Source: Dromaius novaehollandiae (Eukaryota; Chordata; Aves; Casuariiformes; Dromaiidae). Taken from it: a stretch of 64,000 bases of DNA. A model generated the notes under the pieces. It did no database searches. It was not told the DNA's origin and worked only from the letters and a program-made list of their open reading frames with translations. Shown in pieces: positions 1 to 12,895 of the stretch. The stretch is from positions 20,923,501 to 20,987,500 of the forward strand of contig NC_088099.1 of assembly GCF_036370855.1 (NCBI RefSeq), written 5' to 3'. The translations under genes were made by a program, and so were the position numbers. Each line of letters begins with the position of its first letter. Position 1 is the first letter of the stretch.

Positions 1-3000
1 AGTGGTTCAGATGCACAGACTCAGGTTTGCTCCATGTGGTTATTTATTTATTTATTTTATTTTTGCTGTTTGCTGACTTTGGACCTACTCCTTCTGCAGA
101 TAGGCTCAGCAGAAACAACTCTGATTAAAAAAAAAAAAAAGGCCAAAGACAACTAATAAGAATAATGCAGAGATGGCTGGAGAGCATTGACTAAAAATTA
201 AAAAACAGGATTGCAAGACAGCACTGCTTGATTTTACTCATTTACTGATAAATATCAGTTCAGGCAAATATCTAAAACTAGGTGCTAATGATAAGGTTCT
301 TGCTAGGGACTGTATTAGTAAAGTTTCTGAATTTTATTATATTTTCACATGCTGCATACACAATTCCTGGTTATTTCAATACCTTAATACAGATTTTCTT
401 GGTGAATCTGAACATTTCTGCTTTAATTTCTCAGTGCCATCCTCACCCCATGGCTTGATACATAAATGCATATTTATCATCTGTTTCATAGGAGTGGTGA
501 TGTTTGTACAGTGTTTCTTGAGATCATTTGGATCAGAAGGCACCATGAAGTCAAGCAGCTTACTAGTCATTTTATATGATTGGAGCATGTAGAAATCTCA
601 ACGGAGAGAACAAAATTACTAAAATTCAAATGACAAGCTCCATCAGAGGCAAAAATTAAAAATTTGTGTTTGTAAGGAAAAAAAAGTATAGGCTGGAAAC
701 AATAGCCCTGAAAAGCTGACACTGACTTCTTAAAAGATATCTCTCATGCTAAAAATGAAAACACCACTTTGTTAGCTCAAATTGCTAGTGTTATCTAAGG
801 AACAGGAAGATCTCAACTAGATTAAATAATCCTGTGAATTTTGTGATTGCTGTAGGGCCCAGAGAGGAAAACCGTATCAAATTTGTTGAAAGCTTAAGGA
901 TCTGCATTTAAATGCCATAAAACTCCAGTTTATGTGGGAAAGGTATGTAGGATTCCAGAGAGGAAATGTGGTGCAAATGAGGACTGGAGAGAGATGCCTT
1001 TTTATTTTATTTGTAAAATGCAAAGGACAAAGAAATATGGCCAAGGCAGGTAAGTTACAATTGTCAGTTTAATAATGACTCAGAAGATGTATTTGCCTGA
1101 AATAAATGTATTCACAGGAAAAGAGAAACGGATTAATATTTTGGTAAAATAAGGCTTTATTTATAAATATCTAATATACCTAAAGCATTGTTATATGAGA
1201 AAGGCTCAGACTTTTTTTCTCTGTTAAATATTATATTCCTTTACCCTCATCATAAGCTTTGGTGATAAAATGCGAGAACCAGCCTGTGCCTTGCTATGCA
1301 CAGGTAAACAGGCAGAGGAAAGGTGCAGGATACTGCCAGCCACACCGTCCAGAAAAGCAAGGAAAATCTGGCTGCTTGCAAGAAACTGAGGGCTTAGGAA
1401 TTAGCGATCTCATATTTTACTCTGAATGGACAGGGTAGTCTGATTATTTTGTTTTCTTGTTGGGTCATTTCCACACCAGGCTCTGCAAACAACTCGTAAG
1501 TGCTTAATAGGATGGTGCATATATTGGTAAGAAATCACTGGTTCGACAAGCTGAGGGCTGTTTGTAACCGTGTCTGTTTAGAAATCAATGTAGTTAAATT
1601 GGTGACACTGATAAAAAGGTCATTGTGAAGTGGTGTGGTAAAATGGTAGAAAACCTACAGAGATCGGTTTTGGTCTCCTTTTCTGTTCACAGATTACCTG
1701 CAAACATTTCTGATTTTTTCAGACATTTATTGTTCAGATTACTCGCCAAATTATTTCTCTAAATATTTCTTGTTCTATAGCTCAATGGGAACAGGCAGTT
1801 ACAAGTAGCTGCTATTCACAGTTCAGATCTTCAGTTTTATTTGGAGACAGAGTTTATTTGACAATGTTTTTTCTTGGGCAAAATACTCTGAAGCTCAAAA
1901 CTTATCTTAAATTTTTTCTGTAATCTGCTTAGCATCAGCAGAGTAGAAGTGATACAAACAAGTTCTGTGCCATTAAACACACTGTGCTGGCTACTGTTGG
2001 GCCTCACATGGTTGGTGGCCCTCAGGTACTTTGCAAATAAATGGGAGATAAAACAAGTAATTAATTGATGTACAAAGCTCTGTATTCAGACGAATATTTG
2101 CAAAAAATGTTTTATTCATTTGGCTTTAGTATCTGGCAATGTGTTCTGGTTTTGACCAGCTTTAAGTTAAAATGAAAAAAACAAGTACTTTTCCTCTTTC
2201 ATTTGCTTTTGGGCAATCTAAGTCCCTTGAAGAAGAAGGTGGAGCTTCCTCACAGAGGTCAGCCTGTCAGATGCAGGAACGGCAGCGACTGTCCTTGACT
2301 TCGTTGTTATGAGTAGTTCACTCCCAGTTTGTAACTTGTTCCGTTATATAATTTTTTTCATAGCTTAAAAAATAAGGTTCTTCTGTATGCCTAACCAAAA
2401 TATTTCCTTTTTTTAGGCATAAGATCTAGCAGTTTCTTTTACTGCTGTCACACACTTTAAAATCACAGATACGCTGGCTGGAAAGGTAATAATTAGGAGT
2501 TTATTGTGGAAAGAAGATAAGATTAGCTGCAGTAAAGATTTATTATTAGAAAATGAATAGCCCAGTTTTCAAGATTTAAGAGACTTGTACAAATTACCTG
2601 TTGGACAGGATTTTTTTAGTTTCCAGTTCACATTAGTGCTGAAAGAACCATTTGGGGCCTATTACCCAGCTTTTGGAAAGTTTTTTGTAGTGGAAAAAAT
2701 TGTAAGGGATATGGAAATGAAGACTCATCTGGCCAGTAGTTGTTCATAAAATTCTTAATGACTTCAGCAGTCTTAGATGAGGCTGTTGCGGCTGGGCAGG
2801 GATTGGAGGGAAACTCCTAGGCTTGTTTGATGGAGGCTCCACGACATGTGTGGTGGTGATAAGGGAAGAGGTGGAGGTTTGGGACCAGAAATTGAAATCC
2901 TTCCATCTATCTGTGGCTGGGTCACTACCGTCTCTTTTATAAATGTCTCTGTATTATAAATTGCAAGGAAGAAAGAGTAGTTCTAATGCACAGGAGATTG

Positions 3001-4330
3001 TGGGAGCTTGGATTATGCATAAGAGACTTAAGGGTCTACAGAGGCACTTTCTAATTTTATAAGTGCAATTTTCCTGCTACATTTTACACATTTATGTTAA
3101 GACTATATTCCTGAATAAAATTCTTTCAATTTTCTTTGTGTTGTTTTGGAGGGCTTTTTTAGCTAAAATCCTAATGCATTTTTCTTAAAATTGTGACAAC
3201 TGTTGTACATGGAAATGCTGCTTTACAGCATTTCTAGTGGCTTTTAAAATATAGTTCAGTAATTTTGCTGTTACTCAGACATCTGTGTGCTTTTAACTTG
3301 AGGTCAAGTCTGTTGAACTCGGGGTAACTCCACTGACTTTGGTGGTAATATATGAGGGACAAATCTAATTTATGGTTGTTTTGACAGTTGGCTTGAAAAG
3401 TGGAATGATACAAAAATAGTATTAATTAATTTAAAAAAACCCAACTTGCGTAGTCAGTTCTAGTCTTGTCTATGTAATATCCTGAACACGATAGTGCAGC
3501 AGGGCAGTAGTGAGTAATGCTGCTCTCCAGAATCCATGCTGTTCTTCATTGAACATACTTGAATCTGTTTCTCTGTGAGAAAATGTTGGAGACTGAATCT
3601 TAGTCTCAGGGGACTGAAGGGAGTAGTCCTGAAGGTGAGGGCTACTGTGGTGCTTCCTATGAGAAGAGGTGCATTTTAGAAAAAAACAGATCATCATTCT
3701 CTTGAGGAAAAAATCACCTGTAACTCAGCCATTAAGCTGCTGTTTGCAACATCAGTTTTCTGCTCTGCCAGCTTTGGGGTTATTTCTTGTAGCACTGAAG
3801 GAGATCCGCATGAGTATTGACACGAGGATGCTGAATCCGAGTAGCAGAGCGAGATCGCAGAGCTCTGCCTGCCCGGGCGCACATAGAAGGTTTGCTGCCA
3901 AAGCACAGGGAGAAGCTGCAGCATAGCTGAGACCCCCAAAGTGGGACTTTCCTTATTATCTTGACCTTTTGGGAGGCATAGGACCCACCGAACATGCCAC
4001 AAAATCAGATTTTTGTCTTTAAGCATTAAGGGTTATGAGTTGAATCCCATTACCTCTCTCTCTGACCTTGTTTGGATGCTTTTGAAAGATGAGCAGGTTT
4101 TGGCCACGGCATTACTAATCTGTGGAGGAGCGATAGTGTTTTGGGATGATGCAGCAGTCCTTGCGCATCCCCACCAGCAGTTGTTTCTGGGGTGGGGGAT
4201 TTTGGATAGCCTGCTGTTTTAGACAGCAATTCAAATATTGTTCTGTTTGGCCTTTTTGAAGCAGGGACCTAGATGTCATATTAGTTTAGAAAGGCCTGTC
4301 TGTGTTTTTAATGGTATATAAAATAACATA
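1..4330. other. Gene-free AT-rich intergenic DNA
   Basis: Nothing coding is recognised. It holds a (TTTA)n tract at 41-60, a 14-base A run at 127-140, a 9-bp inverted repeat (2386-2394 with 2413-2421, 18-base loop), and one decayed ancient repeat at 3321-3356. Open frames here are under about 110 codons and lack motifs. Confidence 0.7.
3321..3356. repeat. Decayed ancient amniote repeat copy
   Basis: GGGGTAACTCCACTGACTTT followed by GGTGGTAATAT matches the motif 'GTAACTCCATTGACTTCAATGGAGTTA', with self-complementary arms, that recurs elsewhere in this window. Confidence 0.45.
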
Positions 4331-4338
4331 TCAAGAAG

Positions 4339-4690
4339 CGTAGGCAAGCACACACGAGCTGAGGAATCGGAGGCTGGCTTGGCTTTCCCAGAGACCTGAA
4401 GCAATTGCTAAAGGTGGAAGGAAGAGCAGCCGCTGGAGCATCAGGGACTCACAGATGTCAGAGGCAAAACCTGTCAAACCCCAAGCCTTTAATATTGTCG
4501 CTTGATGAGCCTCAAGGAGAGCGAGACCTGTTTGCTTTTGTGGTGAGCGTTTCATCGGTGCCCAGCGTACAGCCACCGGCATAACGCAACAAAAGCACCT
4601 TTCCGCCTGCGATGCCGTCGCCTTTCTTCGCCACTGTTCAGTGCATTTTGTGATGACTTTTTGCAGCGCAGGTCAGGTGGTGCCGGCATC
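4339..4690. promoter_or_regulatory. CpG-retaining patch, possible distal regulatory element or lncRNA promoter
   Basis: I counted 18 CpG dinucleotides over about 350 bp, with the densest part at 4555-4630, whereas flanking DNA has very few. Retained CpGs suggest germline hypomethylation or recent origin. No protein motif is seen in any frame. It is followed by a long pyrimidine tract. A regulatory role is inferred only from composition. Confidence 0.35.
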
Positions 4691-4882
4691 CCTGCTGTTC
4701 CTGCCCACTCTCAATGCTTGTGAATTAGCTCTTCTGGAGGCAGCGTTTCCTGTCAGTGAGTGACAAGAGCGCTGTCTCTTGCAAGATGAATTTTCTCACT
4801 AGCTTTCTCTGTTCTCCTTCTCTCTTCATTTTCCCTTGGTCTCTCTGCTGGCTTTTGCGTCCGAGATCCCTGACTCGCTTTG

Positions 4883-4940
4883 TTTTTTCCCTCCCTCTCT
4901 TCTGTCCTTTTTCTTTCTTCTTTTTCCCCCCTCTTTTCTT
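4883..4940 (+). repeat. 58-base polypyrimidine tract with one purine
   Basis: The + strand is all C or T over 58 bases except G at 4904. It is the core of a looser pyrimidine-rich zone at about 4797-4990. Such tracts can form triplex (H-DNA) structures. They also produce spurious Arg/Lys/Glu-rich frames on the minus strand. Confidence 0.9.
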
Positions 4941-5774
4941 GTATTCGCTCTTCACTTATTTTTCTCTCTATTATCTTTCCTGTCCTCCTCTGCATTCTTG
5001 CAATCCCAGCAGGGCTCACGCATACAAATTGACCCCCTCCCAGCCAGTAATGTGATCGAAGCTCTTTGTGGCTCCTACTATCTCTATGGTAACTATCAGG
5101 GGGGTCTCCCGAGTGGTGGTAGACCCGATGCGCTGGCCCACATACTGTGTTCGTGCTAACGTTACACGCTGACCGCATGGGCCTGACTGCTCATTTAAAA
5201 CTACTTATTATTTAAAAATATGTATCACTACCTTAAAGAGCTTAAACTGAGAAAACTGACCACACGCTTAAGCGCAAACAGTTTGGGGGTTCTCGGGGTT
5301 TTGAAAAATTGTTTTGTGTTCAGAGCTGCTTTTCTTGGCAGATGTATTGTTGGTTTTTAACCATTAGACAATGTTTTGGTGTGTTGGCTGTTGTATGTCC
5401 CCTGGAAACAACAGTTATACTGGAAAAATGAGTATCTACATTGTAATGGTAGCCAAGAGCAGTGTAATTGCAGTGACTGTAACCACTAGCACAGACTGGG
5501 ATCATCACAAAGTATGTAACATATGTTTGCATATTTTAAATGTTATGAACACTTGCCTTTCCCTTTGCTAGCCAGAGTATAGCATACTTTTGCAGATGAT
5601 TGCTGTATTATAGGTATTAAAATGAAAATGTGGGCAAGCATTGTGTTACTAATACATCTCCCTGTCCCCAGTCTGGGGTCTGCGCAAGCAGGAAGCAGTC
5701 AGCACTGAAAACCTGTGGTGTGAACAGAAGAAATGGACTCCATCCCTTTTGGCTGTATTGCATCCCTTAAAAAA

Positions 5775-5801
5775 GCCACTGAAGCCAGTGGGAGTGTGGG
5801 G
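5775..5801. repeat. Decayed ancient repeat copy (CACTGAAGCCAGTGGGAG type)
   Basis: GCCACTGAAGCCAGTGGGAG fits the common sauropsid motif 'CCATTGAAGTCAATGGGAGT', again two self-complementary arms. It is short, so chance is possible. Confidence 0.3.
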
Positions 5802-6815
5802 AAACAGGTCATGAAATCTAAGGCCATATATGTTACACCAAATCCGTTTGCCCAAGAGAGAAGAAACTAGCCCTAGAGGTTTTGAAAAGCATAAATTAGT
5901 GGTACAAAATTAATTTGATTCAAATAGTTTTTGAAATTATTATTTATGTGGTACATAAAATATTAAAAATGTATTTTCTCTCAGGACCATACTCCAAACG
6001 TTGGTCTATTCCATTAAATTATTTTAAAACCACTATGATTCCCCCCCCCAAATGCTTCTATAATACTTATGTCCAGAGGAGTGATTCCATTTGTAACTCT
6101 GTCTGTTAATTCCGTTAGTAGCATTTGCTTATACGCAGGAATAATTAAAAGCTATGAGAAATTTTTGCAAGATTTACCTGACTTTTTAAGGTAGATTCTC
6201 TTTGATTTCTCATACAGCTCTGTAGAAATTTCTGAAATTAAAAAAATCAACCAGCCGTACTATATCCTAACATTATATATTGCCAAACCACTTAAGATGT
6301 GCAATATTAATTAGTTAACTACACTTTACTGGCCTTTCTGCTGATCGAAGAAAATACTCCAAAATCAACACCATTCTGTTTTAATCTCTGGAACCCTACA
6401 AACAACATTTTATTGACCCTGAAAACACTGCTTTGCCCAAATCCTTAAAAAGAATAAGAAGAACCTTCAGAAGATGATGATTAGACTTTTCAACTGGCTG
6501 TATAATCTGTATTCACAGTTTTATTAATTGTTTAGCTCATTTAAATATATATTGATTGTGAGTTTTACGTCTACCTATGTTTCAATAAATCAAAGTATAT
6601 AAACTGCACCTTTTGGTGAAATCCAGTCAGCAGTGAACTGGTTAACACTGTGGGCATTTAAGTGGTCATAATTAACAGTCCATTAAGATGAATGGAGAAA
6701 GTTCTCACTTAGCCTATTGTTTAATTCTGTCTGTTTACCGACTCAACAAGACAACAGTGTGTGGGTTGACATTGTCTAGGTTTTTGCACCAGAGAAGTTA
6801 AAAATCCTGTTTTAA

Positions 6816-6861
6816 AATAAATGGAAGCCTTAGATTAAAAAAAAAAAAAAAAAAAAAAAAA
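6816..6861 (+). repeat. AATAAA signal followed by A25 run: possible retroposed 3' end
   Basis: AATAAA at 6816-6821 is followed after 15 bases by 25 consecutive A (6837-6861). That is the layout of a polyadenylated RNA copied into DNA. I did not recognise the body of a parent gene upstream and did not find target-site duplications, so a chance A-tract is about equally likely. Confidence 0.35.
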
Positions 6862-8644
6862 CAAGCGAAGGAAAAAAAAAGCTTTGGGAAATAGATTTCC
6901 TGCTTTAGGGGATTTCTGTTGTTCCAGTCCACGGAGATGTGAAAAAATGGCAAATTCACTCTTTTAAACAAGGGGGTTTGATAGTAACTGCCATTTTGTT
7001 TTCCCCTGAACAAATCCACCTGAACAAAGACCTCACTATATTTAATCACCTCTCCCTTTCACAATGACTTGCATGAGCAATGGAATTTGTGTCGAGTTAT
7101 TGATATGGATGCAGAAGAAACTCAGCTCTACTACCCTGTAAGGATTCTTCTGATTCTGATGGGTGACTGCTTTTTTGCTTTGCTTTGTATTTTGTCTGAA
7201 TATATAAAGCCAAAAATTTTAAGTGTTTAATATTTTGTATAAAACTCCACTATTAATATACTTAATAACACCATATTATTAACGTTCATCATTGAAAATG
7301 CGAAATAGGCCACAAAATCAAGCAGTCAGCCTAAACATTATCATGAGAATGTTTTATTTGTCTTTTGCATTTTGAGTCCTAAGATTTCACAAGAATCATT
7401 TTCATCCTTTTCTCCAGAGCTGTGAGGTTGGATATTTATTTTGTTAAAAGAAAGCTCAGTTTTTCACATAATCTCTTCATTCCAAGCTCTGAGGCTTTTA
7501 AGAAAATCAACAAACGTTTCAAGACTCACAACAAAGTCATGGGAGTTGTTAACGTTACATTACTGAAGAAGCAGCTTCTTCTGCAGGTTGAAGTGAAGCA
7601 TATAATTTTGAAGTTATATGCAGTTCTTTTTAAAAGGTCTCCATTTATAGGTACAATTATTTCCTTGTAAATGATCGTGAGTGTAATTAATTATAGGCAA
7701 TAAATTGTAAGTGCATTTCATAGCTCCTATATGTCTAGGTACATGATGGCACTCAGAAATGAGGTAGTAAAAAGTAGTGAAGAGCAGTAGAATGAACAGT
7801 CATTGTACGTATATTTCTTTCTTTATTTTGGTATCAGTGTGCCTGAAAATAATTTGACTAATACAACATTTGTCTGAAAATGTTTTAATTATTAATTTGA
7901 ATATAAATTAATGGAAATACTTTGGCAACCATATTTTGGTCTTAAATGCAGGAATGTTTGCTAAAAGTTCATCTCAAAATGCAATTTTACAATTATGTTA
8001 CCAATTCTTGTTAGAAATAACATGGTTGTGAATGCATGTGGTTTGCGTACCTTGATGAGCTTGGATGTCTTGTGCTTTGAAACGTAACTTTGAAACTCTA
8101 AATATGTCAATGCTGTTTTTCTAAATTAATGTGTGTGCTCTTGATAAGAACTCCTGATATTAATTTTAGCAAGAATTTGTATAGGTTGAGTTTAAATTGT
8201 GCCAGAATACCTTACACATTTTAACATCAAAAATGCATCTGAAAGAGCCAGGACGATTCCTGAAGACTCTCTAGGAAATCTCCTTTTGTCATGTTTTCCT
8301 CACAAATTTGATTTAAAGTAAAGACAGGTAAATGGCATAATTATTTAAAATTATTTTAGCAGCTGGAGTCCTTTTCTCAGCTTAATACAGATCATTAATA
8401 TTTTGAAAATGATAAAACCGGAAACAGTAGCATGACTTAATGGGAAGGAGCACTATATACCATAGGCCCCCAGTAAAACTGTTAGTCAATTTTTTAAATG
8501 AAATCATTGGTTTCCTTGATTGAAAATATAATCCAGAATACTAGGGGAGACATGCTTGGAGAGGCAGGCCATGTCTGAGCAGTGGTGGACCTCTTCCTTG
8601 CCAAGCGTGGAATCGAAGAGCTAACTTACAGTATCCTACTTTAG

Positions 8645-8790
8645 CGCCTCCACTCGCTACCGCTATTAGCCTGGAAAGCTGAGCTGCAGCGGATCGGGCG
8701 AGCTGTGGCAGAGGCCGGTGGTCGCCGGAGAGGCGAGGGCTGGCGCGCAGCCCCAGCGGCGGTGGCTGAGTGGCGAGCGGCCGCCCTGCG
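8645..8790. promoter_or_regulatory. Orphan mini CpG island about 51 kb upstream of DNAJC1
   Basis: I counted 18 CpGs in about 146 bp, as dense as a true CpG island, inside otherwise AT-rich DNA. A GC-rich shoulder with scattered CpGs continues to about 9440. Immediately downstream is an open frame (ATG at 8770 or 8800, to 9045 on +) with a run of leucines near its middle; I do not recognise it and it may be chance. The patch could be a lncRNA promoter, an enhancer, or the 5' end of an old retrocopy. Confidence 0.4.
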
Positions 8791-9449
8791 TGTGCCCCCA
8801 TGGCTGTGGGGCTCGAGCAGTGCTTCACTGCGGGTGATGGGCCCCCCCAGCATCAAGGCCCCTTGGGGCAGCTGGAGCTGCTGGTTGAGTCCTCTGAGCC
8901 TGGGAGGAGCATCCGAATTGCGCTCTTTTGCTTTTTGGTGCTGCTGCTGCTGCTGGCGCCTGGCAAAAATTTAATTCATTTTATAGTGGGCACCTCATCT
9001 CCATCTTTGAAGGGAAATGGTCATTGCTGCTGTGTTTTAGGCTGAATTCAGTGCCGCGAGTACGTGGTAGCTGCACACCTGCTAGAGCAGACTCGGGGTT
9101 TCAGCATGCAACAGGCCTGGGGTTGCTTAGCTGCCATCTCCCAGTGGCAGTAGTTCGAGGCACTCGCAGAAGAAGTCTAGATTTAGAGATTTCCTGGTGA
9201 TGAGGTAGTCAGCTCCTTACTTTCAGATTCATATGCCACTAGGAGAGTGTGTGGGGAGTTTGTCTTGGGCTCAGGTGATGGTTTCCACCTCACTGGAGCC
9301 TCTGGATGCTGGTCGCTTTTCGAGACCTGGTCGCCGCCTCCCAGCTAACTCCTCTGGAGTTCCTGTGAGCTGTAGCAGGCGCACCAGCTACTTCTCCTTC
9401 TGCAGGGGGTAGCTGGAGGCAGGAGGTGCCTGATCCTGGTCACTCAGTC

Positions 9450-12400
9450 TGTTACAAAGGTGGGTGGGCTTGTAAGGGAGCTCGCCTGTCATTGCCTGTG
9501 TGGTATTTATTGTTAAGATTTGTGTTTCCCAGTCTATTGCTTTCAGCAATATATTATCTTTTTGTAGGGGCATCTTGCCAGCAGCCTGAGGGCTGCATGT
9601 AATATGAATACAAATTTTTTTTTCTCTAAGAAAGTAAAGGCATATTTTACTTTTCCTTTTACTTGATACCATTCTTTGATCATTCTTGTTTTGTATCACT
9701 GCTTTCATTCAGCTCTAATTGCACTTGCTGCTAGCTTCAGCAACGAGCTATAGATGCTTTTTCCTTCTCCTTGGTTAGTACAGTAACTGACCACAAATCC
9801 TTTGCCTTTCCCAGAACATAAACAGTGGGTTTCCACAGATTAGGAGCCAACTGGTTGCGCTGTGCTTAGTAAATGTTCATCTCAAAATGTAAAAGCATAC
9901 AGTTTCTTCGTTACAGCTTTCAGGCACCTGCCATGATAACACCAGTCTTTAAATGATGATGTCAAAGTGTCAAAGAGGAGAGTGGCCGTATGTGAGGTCA
10001 TGAGCCTCACTGATGCGTAAAGCCGCCAGCCGAAAGCCAGCTGCGGCAGGGGATGAACAAGCGCTTGCGGGAGGAGAATCCCACACAGGAAGGACACCTT
10101 GGGAAGCAGCCACAGTCACTGAGCTGGGAGGCGTGCTGTGAGCTGTACCTGCGGGAAGGGGAGAAGTACAGTGTTTTAAATGCCCACTGGCTTTTCCTTT
10201 AACTTTTAGTGGCTAAGTTAGAAGAGTTGTATGCAATCAGATTCCACTACTTAGTCAAATCCAGCTTTACATTTTAAAACAACAGGATTTTACTAATTTC
10301 CTTGGGTGGCTATTCTGCCAGCCTTTTGACACACTGTCTAAACTCAAGAAGAAGCTAATATGAATTCTGGTGAATTTTGGAACAGGTTTATAAAGTGGGT
10401 ATTTATGAGAATGATATAATGTATTTATTTTTGATACAGGATCTGCAGGTTTCTGTCATGTTTTTTTAAACCGTCCTCCTTAGGACACTGTTATGCCAGC
10501 TCTGCACTTTTCTTTAAATGAGAGGAACGAGAAGAATTTGGAAGACTCTCATCCTTGTATGAGACTCAACTTATTTAAACTGGAAATTGGCGCACATATG
10601 ACACAGAGTTGTGGATCTTAATTTATATCAGGATTATGGTGATGTTTTTGAATGCTGTATGATGTATGATGTATGATGATTTTGTATATGCTGTAAAAAT
10701 TGATTAGGCTCACTCAGCTTGATGTAATTGTATCAAACTAACAATTTGGTCTATTAGTGCGTGATGCAGGTTTGCCTAGATGAGTCAGGGAGTTTTTTGC
10801 AGAACACAGGCAATAACTATTGAGAAACCAAGAGGCTATTGTGATGTGTTACTGAAGAAAGAATACTGTTAAAATGCAAGAGTACTTTTGGAGAATACGC
10901 ATTTTCTCCTATATGTGTAATGACTGACAAGTGATCGCTGATCCTTAGCGCTTGGATGTGGTATGGGCAATCTCCTATTGATTATTGCTGTAAGCAGAAG
11001 GGTACAGATTGTGCTTTTGCCTCTGCGCCAGCCACTCAACTGGATCTGCGTTCTCGAAACATTGCCTTCTACAAGCTGAAAAAGATGACGCTAAATGATG
11101 CTGCTATCCCTGTTTTACAAAATTGCAGAGTGTTTTTTTAGTAATGATTTTTTTTAATAATGATTTGAATATTTTTTTTGCATTTCAGACAGGAAATTTC
11201 CAACAGTTCACTTTATTGTGTGTTACCTAGGAATGCTTTTCTAAAGGTCAATTTAAGGTACTATCTAAAATATATCCTAATGCATAAGCAGGGTTTGGCA
11301 GTATCTATTGTAGTGATGTATGAATCATTGCTTGATTTCAGGACTAGGCAGAAAATCAACTCTGTGTTCGTGTGATGTTTTTTCATTTTGCTGGTCATAG
11401 GTTCATGTCTCACAGGTTGATACAGTGTGGTTTTAAACTCTCGTTTTAGGTAAAATAGACATATTTTCTGCAAAGGACAGCCCAGAACATGAGGTTTCTC
11501 AGGGTTCCTATAGCATCTGTTATGTGTCTCTGGGACATACCAGCATGTTATGCAGTTGGTTACCTCTGCTTTTGTAGGATGAATTGATTCTTCCAGTGCT
11601 AGCGTTGTGTGTAGTGCCTACAGACACCAAGGATTATTTTGTGTTCCCAGTTGTTTTTCAAAGCACAGTGAAATTTCTGTAGACTTATGTAATGAATGTA
11701 GACCACCCATTTCTCAACAAAACTTCAGTAATCAATCACAAGACCTGGCTGTCTTCTTGGTGTTGATACTTAAAATTCACTGTAGAAATTCACTGTAGTT
11801 GTTTTTTAACACGCCATTTTCTTTCTTTCTTTCTTTCTTTTTTTTTCAAATCAGCCCACTGAAGTGTTTTTGAAATCCAGTGTGTTCTATTAATAGAGTA
11901 AAGGAAGGAAAAAAATCAATAATTGGTTCCTGGTGAACAAGAGGTTAATTTTAACTGATGTCTCCTTGTTTGCACATTCAAGGGAAGAGCCCTAAGAGAG
12001 GCTGTTTGGGAGAGAGAGGAATGGATATTTTGGGGAAGACTGTGCTCCAAAGTTAGAAGAAGTCTGGGTTGAAACTCAAGCTAGAGAGTTTTTGTTTTCT
12101 TTTGCCAATTTATTTTTCTTTCTGGCTAGAAATATTAATTTTAAATAAAAGCATAAATAATTTGTTTTCTTGTTAAGAAAAGAATGAGTGATGATTCTGT
12201 GTCATAAAATTTCTTTCCATGTTTTTTTCTGAAGAGAGGAAAGAGTGTAGCTTCAAACTTTGTGGCATATCTAGTTTATGTAACTTTTAGATTTGTAGAG
12301 TGTAACCATATGGGAAAGAAAGGCAACTGAAATATATGGCAATTGTAAATGTATCACCTACTCTGCAAGATTTACTGATGGGATATTTGGATCTCTTCCT

Positions 12401-12800
12401 AAAACTATTGCTATGGAAATTTTTGAGGAATTGATGCCATACTATTTACTAGCTGTATGATTTGGCATGGGGTTCTCTATTGGCAATGCCAAGTGACGGG
12501 TTTCGCCTTGAGATGCTGTGATCCACGTTAGGCCTGGCTTTTTGAAAGCTGTTTGTCTTTACTAGCAGATGCTGGAGGAAGATCAGAGCTCAATTAACCT
12601 ATTTACAATTAAAGTTTATGCATGACTTACTCAGAAAAAATCTAAACTTTAAAACAAAAAAGGTTAAAAAGTTATAGAACAAATGACTGAATAGAGCAAA
12701 GCTGGTTTTAATTAACTATAAAATTGATTGCAAATGCTTTCAAAAACTTCTAACATTGTGCTTTCGGAAGCTGCTGTTTTGGAAGCTCTGGGCCAGTGGC
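9450..12800. other. Gene-free intergenic DNA
   Basis: No gene is recognised. Small repeats are present: a 7-bp unit TGTATGA three times at 10656-10676, and a (TTTC)n/T-rich tract at about 11817-11846. Open frames are all short and without motifs. Confidence 0.6.
11817..11846 (+). repeat. (TTTC)n microsatellite running into a T tract
   Basis: About five CTTT units followed by a run of T. Confidence 0.95.
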
Positions 12801-12809
12801 ACAGCTTTC

Positions 12810-12895
12810 CGAGGAGGATCCGAGCAGTGGAAACGCGACGCTCGCCCGCGCGATGAATGCCAGTGCCCTCTCAGGAAAGATGGCTCTCCCCGGGA
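12810..12895. promoter_or_regulatory. Small CpG-dense patch, function unknown
   Basis: About ten CpGs fall within 50 bases at 12810-12855, with one more at 12890, inside AT-rich DNA. A 78-codon open frame (12756-12992, +) crosses it but matches nothing I know. It could be a short regulatory element or the remnant of a GC-rich insertion. Confidence 0.25.

Larger units (their letters stand above)
5200..8540. other. Gene-free AT-rich intergenic DNA, TAAT-rich in places
   Basis: No gene is recognised. It contains a decayed repeat copy at 5775-5801, a run of nine C at 6041-6049, and an AATAAA followed by a 25-base A run at 6816-6861. Segments 6500-6790 and 7200-7960 are rich in TAAT cores and low in simple repeats, which is compatible with conserved enhancers, but conservation cannot be judged from one sequence. 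Confidence 0.6.

Noticed and set aside
4753..5178. 141-codon minus-strand frame rich in Arg, Lys and Glu
   Set aside because: It is the translation of the purine strand of a polypyrimidine tract.
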